Source: Didymella arachidicola (taxonomy: Eukaryota; Ascomycota; Dothideomycetes; Pleosporales; Didymellaceae). From it: a DNA stretch of 64,000 nt. Shown piece by piece: positions 19,003 to 28,187 of the stretch. The notes below the pieces were generated by a model that searched no databases, was not told the origin of the DNA, and worked only from the letters and a program-made list of their open reading frames with translations. How positions within the stretch are numbered: the stretch's first letter is position 1; every line of letters starts with the position of its first letter. Both the position numbers and the translations under genes were made by a program. Where the stretch lies: the NCBI GenBank assembly GCA_016630955.3, contig CM049999.1, forward strand, positions 62,001-126,000, written 5' to 3'.

Positions 19003-19519
19003 TGTTACGATCCGCGGAACACGAAGGATCACAACGAGTATTACACCCCAGTACGGCACAGCAGGAGTTGGCAGCATGGGCAACTACAAGGAAAGACAGG
19101 GCAACGCTTCGACTCTGCGAACGACATCACGTCACGTGACACTGATCAAAAGTCTTGGCAATGATCGGTGTGATCAGTGCTCAGTGCGATCAGTGATCAG
19201 TGAGATCAACGATCAGTATGATCAGTACCTTACAGGTACTGAGCACACTGCATATCTCTTTAGTATATAGCATATAGGAACACAACCCTTATAGTTCGTG
19301 TTCAACCTAAGTTATCAAGTTTGTCTTTGGATCTCAAACCCAACCTTCGAGCTAGACAGTCTACTCTGTACTACTCATCGTTACCCTGCTCTCAAGACTG
19401 ACAGATCGTATCTGTACACCTTATTGCAACCAACCCCTTCGGCTTCCTGTCACCGTACTCATCCCCGAGAACCAATAGAATTAGTGCTTACGAGCTTTGC
19501 TTAAAGTACGACTTCAACA
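19003..19519 (+). repeat. Family 2 5' LTR (517 bp)
   Basis: Begins TGTTACGATCCGCGGAACAC and ends CGACTTCAACA. Its U3 is unrelated to the other families; the last 230 bp or so are shared. CCGCGG near the edge (19012-19017) is an inverted CGG pair, the kind of half-site bound by many Zn2Cys6 proteins. Confidence 0.96.
19132..19305 (+). promoter_or_regulatory. Family 2 U3 promoter and GATCAGT motif array
   Basis: TCACGTGA at 19132-19139. GATCAGT occurs five times (19172, 19188, 19195, 19211, 19220) within 55 bp, with further GATCAA and GATCGG variants. TATATA at 19264-19269 lies 34 bp upstream of GTGTTCAA (19298-19305), the likely RNA start. Confidence 0.75.
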
Positions 19520-19529
19520 TTTTGAACAC
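19520..19529 (+). other. Primer-binding region, family 2
   Basis: TTTTGAACAC adjacent to the LTR; eight bases complementary to 19298-19305. No tRNA-type TGG. Confidence 0.6.
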
Positions 19530-19536
19530 CCCCAAG

Positions 19537-21789
19537 ATGAGTACTACCTCAGGATCCCGTGCTACCCCAAGCAACTCCAACGCATCACGCCGTACGGCTG
19601 ATGACGATCTCGACATGGACGAGGAGGCAGCGGCGCCTGCCCCTACCAGTGTCTACCCAGTGGCTAAACCCGAGGCCTTCGATGGCACTCGCGACAAGCT
19701 GGAAGACTGGCTCATGAAGTTCGATCTGTTTTTTATGTTCCAAGGAGAACGCATCCCAGAGGAGAAGCGTGTCACTTTTGTGAGTACGTTTATGAAGGAT
19801 CGCGCGTTCACTTGGATCAAACCCTTCATTCGCCGTTACCACGACGGAGCAAGCAACTCAGCAGACATCGACCCATGGATCGAAGACTTCGATCTGTTCA
19901 AGGAACAGATTCGCCAAGTATTTGGAGTACACAACGAACCAACCATCGCCCGACGTGAGATTCAGCGCATCAGACAAACTGCGTCCGCCGCCGACTACGC
20001 TGCCAAGTTTCAGCAAGTAGCTACGTTCACCGGCTGGGACGACGTTGCACTGATGACCATGTTCAAACAAGGCCTTAAGCCCAAGGTCAAAGAAGAGCTC
20101 ATGCGGACTGCCGCAGCCACCGATACCTTCGACGCACTAGTGAACGAAGCGATTAGTATCGACGTCAAGCTCTACGACCTTCAACAAGAATTAAGAGAGG
20201 ACCCTCGTGTGCGAGCCGTGACTCAAGTCACTCGCCCACCCCAGGTCCCACGCAACCAGTGGCGCAACAACAACTACCGCCGTGGTCAACGTGGTGGCCT
20301 TTACCAAGCCAACATGGGACGCCGTGTCCACAACGATACGAACAGTGGATACTACGGTCCTGCAGCAATGGACCTCTCCAACATTAACAAAGGACCTGAA
20401 CGATGGAATGAGAAAAAGAAGGGTAGTAATAACCGCGGTGATAAGTCTTCAGTGACTTGTTACGGCTGTGGCAAGACAGGCCACTACGCCCGCGACTGTC
20501 GCATGAAGAACAAAGTAACCAGGCAGCTGAACATGCTGGCTCATGACGACAGCGGCGACCAAGAGTGGGAGGTCGTTACTAATGAGATGGGACGTCTCAT
20601 AGAAGACCCCACTTCCGGACTCGACAACGACTACATCGAGGAGTCCGATGAGGATGCTCCAAGCAAGCAAATCCGGTCACCAACACCCTACCCTAAAATG
20701 GAATGGATCGACAACGATCCCCGCCGATACCATGTGGTAGAGTGCGATACCAAGGACGGCAACATTATTGTCGGCAAACGATACTACGATTCCTTTTTCC
20801 GGCTCAACGACAAGTACTATTCAAAGGAAGGGAAACGTTTAATTGTATGCGACAGAGCGCAACATAGTCAGGACATGATGGTCTCGCGCGACCAATCCAC
20901 CCAGACTCCTGCTTTCCGAGGACCCAAAGCACCAACGATAAACTTGACCATCGTCAACAACATCCCAGAGCACAAGGGAGAAGCGTCCTCCGTCACTATC
21001 CAGACACCAAGCCTACAGGATGTCGAGTCTGTCCGTGATTGGATGACGGAAGAAAATATTCAACGGTCAAGACGGTACTTGCTCGGTGACCCCGAAGCAC
21101 TTGAGAGATTCGACCAACAGGTAGCCAACGCACAGAAAACCAACAAGGAATGGCACACGGAAGACTTTATCCGCTGGAAAGAAAGCAACTCTGCAACTCA
21201 GCAACAGCTGGACGACTACAACTTATACGCTCGAAGTCGAGACGAACCCGACTTCGACCGACAGCCCGCTTTGCCAACGTCGAGCTATACGTCGAAGCTG
21301 TTCCAGGATATTCGAAACCCGTACCATTCTCGACTACCACCTACGCAGTGCTACCACGAAGCCTGCGAAGACCACAGACAGTACAAACTGGACAGTGAAT
21401 GGTTTCCGAGTAAGCCCGAGGGCTGCGAGGAATACTGGTGGGAATGTATGGATACGTATTGCGCAGAACACTTGTGGGATAAGCGCACGAATCTCCACTT
21501 TCCAGGAATTGAATGTGTGGAAGACATATTCAACATGCACATGGTACAAAACGAAATGTGCTACGGCCACGAATGGGCTGAGTGTTTCCATCCGAAGTGC
21601 AGGAACCACGAGACACTAAAACGCCTGAGCGGTTTTATGCCCCAGGACGAGTCTTTTTTAGACATATGGCAAACAGACGCCAAGGACGACCTGGACGAGA
21701 GCTTTCACTCAACACAGTCCAGGGCTACCGGAATCGACGTCAGGATTCCAATGAGGCCCAGTCCCTCATCAAATTCCCTGTCGTGCTAG
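19537..21789 (+). CDS. gag: Gag protein, family 2
   Basis: 750 aa from ATG 19537. Gag/capsid domain (about 45-220), CCHC knuckle C308-C311-H316-C321, then a tail of about 430 residues with Cys/His clusters (CYHEACEDH, WWECMDTYCAEH, CFHPKCRNH). The first 350 residues match family 1 almost exactly; the tail is only moderately similar to family 1 but close to families 3 and 4, with local patches of difference. The overlap with pol starts at codon 707. Confidence 0.93.
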   Translation: MSTTSGSRATPSNSNASRRTADDDLDMDEEAAAPAPTSVYPVAKPEAFDGTRDKLEDWLMKFDLFFMFQGERIPEEKRVTFVSTFMKDRAFTWIKPFIRRYHDGASNSADIDPWIEDFDLFKEQIRQVFGVHNEPTIARREIQRIRQTASAADYAAKFQQVATFTGWDDVALMTMFKQGLKPKVKEELMRTAAATDTFDALVNEAISIDVKLYDLQQELREDPRVRAVTQVTRPPQVPRNQWRNNNYRRGQRGGLYQANMGRRVHNDTNSGYYGPAAMDLSNINKGPERWNEKKKGSNNRGDKSSVTCYGCGKTGHYARDCRMKNKVTRQLNMLAHDDSGDQEWEVVTNEMGRLIEDPTSGLDNDYIEESDEDAPSKQIRSPTPYPKMEWIDNDPRRYHVVECDTKDGNIIVGKRYYDSFFRLNDKYYSKEGKRLIVCDRAQHSQDMMVSRDQSTQTPAFRGPKAPTINLTIVNNIPEHKGEASSVTIQTPSLQDVESVRDWMTEENIQRSRRYLLGDPEALERFDQQVANAQKTNKEWHTEDFIRWKESNSATQQQLDDYNLYARSRDEPDFDRQPALPTSSYTSKLFQDIRNPYHSRLPPTQCYHEACEDHRQYKLDSEWFPSKPEGCEEYWWECMDTYCAEHLWDKRTNLHFPGIECVEDIFNMHMVQNEMCYGHEWAECFHPKCRNHETLKRLSGFMPQDESFLDIWQTDAKDDLDESFHSTQSRATGIDVRIPMRPSPSSNSLSC
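21654..21660 (+). promoter_or_regulatory. -1 frameshift heptamer TTTTTTA, family 2
   Basis: Gag frame reads TCT TTT TTA GAC; pol frame continues TTT AGA CAT ATG. Pol has no suitable ATG of its own upstream of the protease other than the one just after the slip site. Confidence 0.82.
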
Positions 21790-24700
21790 AAGGCACCAGG
21801 ATGACGGCATTGTTGGACTCAGGAGCACAAAGCAACTATGTGTCTCAATCCGCTATCGCGCAAGCAGGCTTGCAGAAGCGAAGAAAGGAGGAACCATACC
21901 CTTTACGAGTAGCCAACGGAGAACCAATGCCAGGAGAGTCGACTGTGACCCACGAAGTGGTACAGCGACGTCTGAAAGTATTCAACCACGAGGAATTAAT
22001 AGACCTAGATGTTCTGGGAACGGCCGCCCACGATATCATATTAGGACTTCCTTGGTTGAGAGAGCACAATCCATGGATCGACTGGAAGAACCAGCGAATA
22101 ACGCTCAAGTGTCACGGATCAGGTACACCCGGACAGCGACCCGCGCAGCTCACGACGCAGCTGGTGGATGAGAAGGAGATCAACAACATCTCTTCGAACA
22201 AGACGCGCCAAGTTAGAGCGGTCGACCGCGCAGATACCAACCAGCCCCAGGATCACAAAGCGACGGTTAAGGAGAACAGTACAACTCCTGACATCCCGGA
22301 TGAATACAGAGAGTTTATAGACCTCTTCCGCGATGAGAAGACTGCGAAAGCACTACCGCAGCACCAAGAATGGGACCACGAGATTAAGCTCGAGCCAGGC
22401 AAGAAGCCCCCATTCGGGCCCATATACCAGATGTCCGAAAAGGAACTTGAGGAAATGCGCAAATACCTTAAGGAGAACCTCGAGAAAGGATTCATCAGAG
22501 AATCAGAATCCCCAGCAGGATTTCCCGTTCTATTCGTACCCAAGAAAGACGGCAAGCTACGACCTTGCGTTGATTTCCGAAAACTCAACGATATCACGAT
22601 CAAGAACCGTTACCCGCTACCGAACATCAGCGAGCTACAGGATCGGCTAGCCGGAGCACAGTACTTCACTGCGTTAGACCTAAGAGGAGCATACAACCTT
22701 ATCCGCATGAAGGAGGGCGAAGAATGGAAGACGGCGTTTAGAACCCGTTATGGTCATTACGAGTATTTGGTTATGCCGTTCGGGCTCACCAACGCACCAG
22801 CGACATGTCAGGCCTTAATCAACAACGTACTAAGGGCACACTTGGACATTACCGTGGTAGCGTACCTCGATGACATCCTAGTGTACAGCAAAACACTAGA
22901 AGAGCATGTCGAACACGTACGACAAGTGCTTGCCTGCCTAGGAGCAGCGCACCTACGCTTGAAACCCGAGAAGTGCGAATGGCACAAGGAGGAAGTCGAA
23001 TTCCTAGGGTTTGTGGTAGGACGATACGGAGTCAAGATGAGCCAAGCAAAGATTCAGGTTGTGAAGGATTGGCCAACACCCAAAACCGTTAAAAACATTC
23101 AAGAGTTCCTTGGGTTTGTCAACTTCAACCGACGCTTCATCAAGGATTACTCCACGAAGGCCTTGCCGCTTACGAAACTTACGCGGAAGGACACACCCTT
23201 CAAATGGGGCAAGGATCAGGACAAAGCTTTTGAAACGTTGAAACAGGCTTGTATAGATCCACCCACGTTGGTTACATTCAGGAGCGGAGAACCGCTGCAA
23301 ATGGAAACAGATGCCTCAGATTTGGCATTAGGAGCATGCATCACACAGGAACGAGATGGTCAATGGCACCCGATTGCTTACTATTCACGCAAGTTCTCAG
23401 GACCCGAAGAACGATACGACGTACACGACAAAGAACTACTCGCGATCGTATCTGCCCTAGAACATTGGCGAGTCTACGCTGAAAGTTGTTCGGAACTTAC
23501 GATCTACACGGATCACAAAAACCTGGTACACTTCACAACGACAAAGGTATTGAACAGACGACAAGTACGATGGTCCGAGACCCTCGGACAATACAAATTC
23601 AAGATCCTCTATACACCAGGAAAGGACAACGGCAGAGCCGACGCACTCAGTCGACGACACGACCTCGCAGGATCCAAGACGATCAACGAATCGGCGATCC
23701 TTGGTATCAATAGCGACGGATCGTTAGGACCGTCCCAGCAGCTCAACAATATGATGCTAGTACGCCAAGAGCATCATGTACCATCACAGGTACCAGAGGA
23801 ACTGGAAGAAGAAGTCATAAGCAGTCACCACGATGACCCGCTTCATGGACACCCCGGTATCACCAGAACAATGGAACTCATCAGGAGACATTACGAGTTC
23901 CCGAACATGCGCGACAAGGTCGCCAAGTTCATCAAGAATTGCGTAAGCTGTCAACAGAACAAACACAGCACGCACGCCAAGTATGGAGAAGCACAGGCAA
24001 TGGAGCCGCCAACGGCACCATGGACGAACATCACGATGGATTTCGTTACACAGCTACCTGTCTCCAAGGATCCTGTAACAGGATACACCTATGACTCAAT
24101 CTTCGTTGTAGTGGATCGATTCACGAAAGCCGCTGAGTTTGTGCCTTTCCGCCACAGCTACACTGCAGAGCAGCTCGCACGAGTGTACCTGGATAGGATT
24201 GTTCGACACCACGGCATTTCCGAATCAATCATTAGCGATAGAGACAAGTTATTTACATCGAACTACTGGACCACGCTGTTAGCAGCCATTGGTACCAAGA
24301 AAAAACTGTCAACCGCGTATCATCCGCAGACGGATGGCCAAACAGAACGAGTAAACCAAACAATGGAGACGTACCTCCGCATCTACTGCAACCAGCAGCA
24401 AGACAACTGGGTTTCACTGCTGCCTATGGCACAAATCGCGTACAACAACAAATTATCGGAAGCAACAGGCGTAACACCGTTCTTTGCTAACCACGGGAGA
24501 CACCCAAATCTCTTTACCAGATCATTGGACAGTAACATTCAAACGGAATCAGCGATCAACTCAGTCGAAGCACTGAAGGAAGTACACAGAAAATCGCTCG
24601 ATAACATCGCCAAAGCTCAGTCACGGAGCATCTCTTATGTTAACAAGAAACGAAAAACGGCGCCTCTGCTAAAGGAGGGGGATAAAGTGTATCTCCTTAC

Positions 24701-25142
24701 GAAAAACCTACGCACACGGCGACCAACGAAAAAACTGGACAAAGTCAAGGTCGGACCATTTTTCATTTCCAAACAAATCAGCTCAGTCAACTATCGACTT
24801 GCGCTGCCCAAGGATGCAAAGATCCATCCAGTGTTCCACATCTCGCTGTTGGAACCAGCCGACCCTAGAACGCCAATCCAGAAAGACTTCCACTACCAGG
24901 CAGACGGCCAGGACGAATGGGAAGTCGAAAAAATAATAAAACAACGGAAGAAAGGACGCAGTACCGAGTACCTAGTCAAGTGGTTAGGATACCCCGACTC
25001 AGAAAACACATGGGAACCAGCCACATACCTTACGAACTGCCAGCAGATGTTGAAGGAATTTGAGCAGGCCAGTCAGGCACTGCCACGTTCGGGTCCAGCC
25101 AGTAGTCCAGCGGCAAGTCCTCAAAGGCGCCCCAGGTACTAG
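21660..25142 (+). CDS. pol: Pol polyprotein, family 2 (expressed by -1 frameshift)
   Basis: About 1,160 codons with protease (LLDSGAQ), RT (YLDD), RNase H, integrase (HHCC and D,D-35-E) and chromodomain. Nearly identical to the other families up to EVEKII. Then the chromodomain loop changes (KQRKKGRST), and a Ser/Pro/Ala-rich tail absent from families 1 and 3 follows. The final 113 bp overlap the antisense gene in convergent orientation. Open throughout. Confidence 0.95.
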   Translation, partial: RHMANRRQGRPGRELSLNTVQGYRNRRQDSNEAQSLIKFPVVLEGTRMTALLDSGAQSNYVSQSAIAQAGLQKRRKEEPYPLRVANGEPMPGESTVTHEVVQRRLKVFNHEELIDLDVLGTAAHDIILGLPWLREHNPWIDWKNQRITLKCHGSGTPGQRPAQLTTQLVDEKEINNISSNKTRQVRAVDRADTNQPQDHKATVKENSTTPDIPDEYREFIDLFRDEKTAKALPQHQEWDHEIKLEPGKKPPFGPIYQMSEKELEEMRKYLKENLEKGFIRESESPAGFPVLFVPKKDGKLRPCVDFRKLNDITIKNRYPLPNISELQDRLAGAQYFTALDLRGAYNLIRMKEGEEWKTAFRTRYGHYEYLVMPFGLTNAPATCQALINNVLRAHLDITVVAYLDDILVYSKTLEEHVEHVRQVLACLGAAHLRLKPEKCEWHKEEVEFLGFVVGRYGVKMSQAKIQVVKDWPTPKTVKNIQEFLGFVNFNRRFIKDYSTKALPLTKLTRKDTPFKWGKDQDKAFETLKQACIDPPTLVTFRSGEPLQMETDASDLALGACITQERDGQWHPIAYYSRKFSGPEERYDVHDKELLAIVSALEHWRVYAESCSELTIYTDHKNLVHFTTTKVLNRRQVRWSETLGQYKFKILYTPGKDNGRADALSRRHDLAGSKTINESAILGINSDGSLGPSQQLNNMMLVRQEHHVPSQVPEELEEEVISSHHDDPLHGHPGITRTMELIRRHYEFPNMRDKVAKFIKNCVSCQQNKHSTHAKYGEAQAMEPPTAPWTNITMDFVTQLPVSKDPVTGYTYDSIFVVVDRFTKAAEFVPFRHSYTAEQLARVYLDRIVRHHGISESIISDRDKLFTSNYWTTLLAAIGTKKKLSTAYHPQTDGQTERVNQTMETYLRIYCNQQQDNWVSLLPMAQIAYNNKLSEATGVTPFFANHGRHPNLFTRSLDSNIQTESAINSVEALKEVHRKSLDNIAKAQSRSISYVNKKRKTAPLLKEGDKVYLLTKNLRTRRPTKKLDKVKVGPFFISKQISSVNYRLALPKDAKIHPVFHISLLEPADPRTPIQKDFHYQADGQDEWEVEKIIKQRKKGRSTEYLVKWLGYPDSENTWEPATYLTNCQQMLKEFEQASQALPRSGPASSPAASPQRRPRY

Positions 25143-25617
25143 GCGACAACACGATACCCTCGGAGGGACCATCGAACGTCATGGTCCCCTCACTCAACTC
25201 CTGCTCCGTTATACTCCTCTCTTCCACGGATATCGCTTCCTCGGCGCGACGATCCAACAAATCCATTTGTTGACGCAACCGCTCTTCGCGCGCGCGTGCA
25301 ACTCGCAATTCTTCCAACGCCTTCTCTGAGGCCTTGAGCGCCTCGTTTTGCGCTTCACGACTTTCTTTTATCCGAGCCTGCAACTTCTCTTTCTCCGATA
25401 TGAGTCGCGTGAACTCCGACTGAGTTACGCGCACGTCGCAACGCTGGCCACGTTTCAAACACTCACTACACTTTCCCGAACGTATATGGACCTTGCACAC
25501 GCGCTTGTGCTTGTCACAAGTCGAACACTTTCGAACCATGGTTTCTCCGAAGGATTCAACAAGTTCGTATAGACGGCGACGGCGGACTGTGCTCGACTCA
25601 GATGGTTGTTTAGGCAT
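25030..25617 (-). CDS. Antisense Zn2Cys6 DNA-binding protein, family 2
   Basis: 195 aa from ATG 25617, which is 87 bp from the 3' LTR. A basic N-terminus (RRRR) precedes C-x2-C-x6-C-x8-C-x2-C-x6-C, an exact Zn2Cys6 spacing. Then about 70 residues of E/K/R/L-rich heptad-like sequence suggest a dimerising coiled coil. The acidic Trp-containing C-terminus ends GSS. It starts MPKQ, like the family 4 protein (MPKE). The predicted role is a transcription factor acting on the nearby U3; this is inferred. It overlaps the pol 3' end. Confidence 0.8.
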   Translation of the reverse strand: MPKQPSESSTVRRRRLYELVESFGETMVRKCSTCDKHKRVCKVHIRSGKCSECLKRGQRCDVRVTQSEFTRLISEKEKLQARIKESREAQNEALKASEKALEELRVARAREERLRQQMDLLDRRAEEAISVEERSITEQELSEGTMTFDGPSEGIVLSPSTWGAFEDLPLDYWLDPNVAVPDWPAQIPSTSAGSS

Positions 25618-25690
25618 TGTCGAAGCAGCTTACCGTTGAACGAGGCGGGGCCAACGTCATATGAATCAGCTTGAGAGACCAAGCTAAGAC

Positions 25691-25703
25691 GGAAGGGGGA
25701 TAG
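25691..25703 (+). other. Polypurine tract, family 2
   Basis: GGAAGGGGGATAG directly before the 3' LTR. Confidence 0.8.
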
Positions 25704-26220
25704 TGTTACGATCCGCGGAACACGAAGGATCACAACGAGTATTACACCCCAGTACGGCACAGCAGGAGTTGGCAGCATGGGCAACTACAAGGAAAGACAG
25801 GGCAACGCTTCGACTCTGCGAACGACATCACGTCACGTGACACTGATCAAAAGTCTTGGCAATGATCGGTGTGATCAGTGCTCAGTGCGATCAGTGATCA
25901 GTGAGATCAACGATCAGTATGATCAGTACCTTACAGGTACTGAGCACACTGCATATCTCTTTAGTATATAGCATATAGGAACACAACCCTTATAGTTCGT
26001 GTTCAACCTAAGTTATCAAGTTTGTCTTTGGATCTCAAACCCAACCTTCGAGCTAGACAGTCTACTCTGTACTACTCATCGTTACCCTGCTCTCAAGACT
26101 GACAGATCGTATCTGTACACCTTATTGCAACCAACCCCTTCGGCTTCCTGTCACCGTACTCATCCCCGAGAACCAATAGAATTAGTGCTTACGAGCTTTG
26201 CTTAAAGTACGACTTCAACA
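25704..26220 (+). repeat. Family 2 3' LTR (517 bp)
   Basis: Same length as the 5' LTR and no difference noticed by eye, implying recent insertion. Carries the same GATCAGT array. Confidence 0.96.
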
Positions 26221-26225
26221 CCTAC

Positions 26226-27769
26226 AAGAGAGTCCTGCCTTCCTAAATCCGCTTCTTTTTATACTTTTTGTGCTTAGAAGCAGCCTTATTTACCTACTTA
26301 AGCTTAGCTTTTCTTACCTTAAGTAGTATATATAAATAGTCCCTCTTTATAGACCCTCTTTTAACCTATAGAACTATCTTAATAATTAAGTTAGGAGAGA
26401 AACTCTTATATTGTCTTATCTTCTTAATTATTAGTATTATCTAGCTATTAATTTTAATTGCGTTAGTTAGTATTTTAGGTTACTAGTTAGTAGGCTCTAG
26501 TAGAGGTAGTATTAGTGTATAAGGCTTAACTTTAAGCCTTAATAGTACTACCTCTAGGTTAAGTAGAACTAAGCTAGTTGCTTTAAAGCTTAATATAATA
26601 TTACTCTTTAATATAGCCTTATTATATACTAGTTAAAATATTACTAAGAAGGTCTTTTTATCTATATAGGTAATATAACTATCTACTAAGCTTTTAATTT
26701 CCTTTTTATACGCCTACTTTAGTAGAGTAAAATACCTAATATTAAGTAGCTATAGAATATAAGAGGTATATAGAAGTATATAGAAAGTAATAATCTTACT
26801 TTTCTTATAGAAGTTTTAGAATTTAAGTAACTTATAGCTCTTATAGCTATTAATAATTAGTAGCTAATAGCTACCTATAGTAGTAGCCTTTATATACTAG
26901 ATAAAGTGCTTTAGCTAAGTAAGGCTAAGCTTATTTAAGGTCTAGCTATTCTTACTAACTCTAATCCTCTAATCCTTTAGGTTATTAATATACTAGGCCT
27001 TATTATAGTACTTTACTTTAAAGATAAAAAATAGTAGAATAGACTAGCCTATTATATTAATATAAGTAATTAGAGTTATTTACTTATAATTACTAGGCTA
27101 GATACTAAGTAGTATAAGATATCTCTTAGAAGTAGTTACTACTTTAACTAACCCTCTAACACCTATCTAGAACCTAGTCTTATTAAAGTTATAGGTATCT
27201 TAGTCTAGAATACTATACTTAGCTTTAATATTATATATAAGGTTAAACTAAAGACTAATAATAGCTAGATTACTATATAGAACTCTCTAGTAATCCCTTA
27301 GTCTAGAAATCTAAAACTTAATCTTAGGTTTTTATTTAATAAACTAGTAGACCTAGTATTCTCTAACCTTACCTATACTATAAGCAGCTAGTAGTTAATT
27401 AGCTATCTCTTATATATAGGTAAGTATAGGGCTAAAGCTTTATATATTAAGCTTCCTTATATATTAAATAAGTACCTTCTCTTTTTACCTTATAAGCTTA
27501 TATACGTTAGAGTAGATAATATATTAAGAAGCTAGTTTAGTGCGTTGCCTTTAAAGGGTAGTTTTAGGTATATTATAGATAGTAGTAGCGTGTTACTAGC
27601 TTAGATTTATATTTAATTTTATAGCTTTAATAGTAAGGTTAATTCTCTCTCTATAAGAAAGTAATTTAAGATTAATTTATTATAATATTATTAGTAGTAG
27701 TTAAAAGTAGTAAGGTCTTAATAAGGTGCGCTATTTTAGTAGAGTACGCTATTTAGCTATATAAAGTAT
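26226..27769 (-). pseudogene. RIP-decayed pogo transposon, 5' part
   Basis: Continuation of 18713-19002 after the family 2 insertion. About 1.5 kb of AT-rich sequence with almost no CpA or TpG and many stops. The transposase can be followed against the 42545 copy. The far end ATAAAGTAT is a mutated ACAAAGCGT terminus, with TA at 27770-27771. Confidence 0.82.
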
Positions 27770-27793
27770 TATATTTAGTATTCTTTTATTATA

Positions 27794-28187
27794 ACATACC
27801 TTATAGGCAAGCGAGCTAATAGGCAAGCGAGCTACTAGAATTAACTAGGGAAAATTAAAGATATAGGGGTCTATATCTCTAGATCTACTAGGTAAAATCT
27901 TCTAAAAGTTTTATAGCTAGGTAATATATATATAGAGATTAATATCTTAAAATTTTAGAGGACTAGGCCTAATAGAGCAGAAGTTTTTTTATTTTACTAG
28001 AGGATTTTAGCGTACTTTTTAAAAACCTTAATAACTATTTCCCTTTTAGGCCTAGCTACTCTAAATTCTAAAATACACATGTTTATATAGGTGCAGCCTA
28101 GTTATAAAATTTTTAGAAGATTCTATTAAGTAGATCTAGATATATAGACCCCTGCATTTTAGATTTTCCCTAGTTAATTCTAGTAGC
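27794..28187. mobile_element. Foldback MITE, left part (split by family 3)
   Basis: Starts ACATACCTTATAGGC after TA at 27792-27793. AGGCAAGCGAGCTA occurs twice at a 16-bp period. The element is a long imperfect inverted repeat containing CAGGGGTCTATA-like arms. Together with 35415-35451 it totals 431 bp, the same as the MITE at 48410-48840. No coding capacity. Confidence 0.82.

Larger units (their letters stand above)
19003..26220 (+). mobile_element. Ty3/Gypsy chromovirus, family 2 (complete)
   Basis: 7,218 bp with 517-bp LTRs (19003-19519 and 25704-26220) and a perfect 5-bp target duplication CCTAC (18998-19002, 26221-26225). Contains gag, pol and an antisense Zn2Cys6 gene, all open. Inserted into a RIP-decayed transposon. 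Confidence 0.97.

Noticed and set aside
19012..19017. CCGCGG as the proven binding site of the family 2 Zn2Cys6 protein
   Set aside because: An inverted CGG pair is also seen in family 3 (28272-28279) but not clearly in families 1 and 4, so it is noted only as a possibility.
19298..19504. A 68-codon open frame in the R-U5 part of every LTR
   Set aside because: It has no ATG (it begins GTG), and its conservation simply follows the shared R-U5 sequence.
21582..21660. An independent pol start upstream of the slip site
   Set aside because: The first in-frame candidate is a GTG inside gag. The conserved TTTTTTA and constant -1 register explain expression better.
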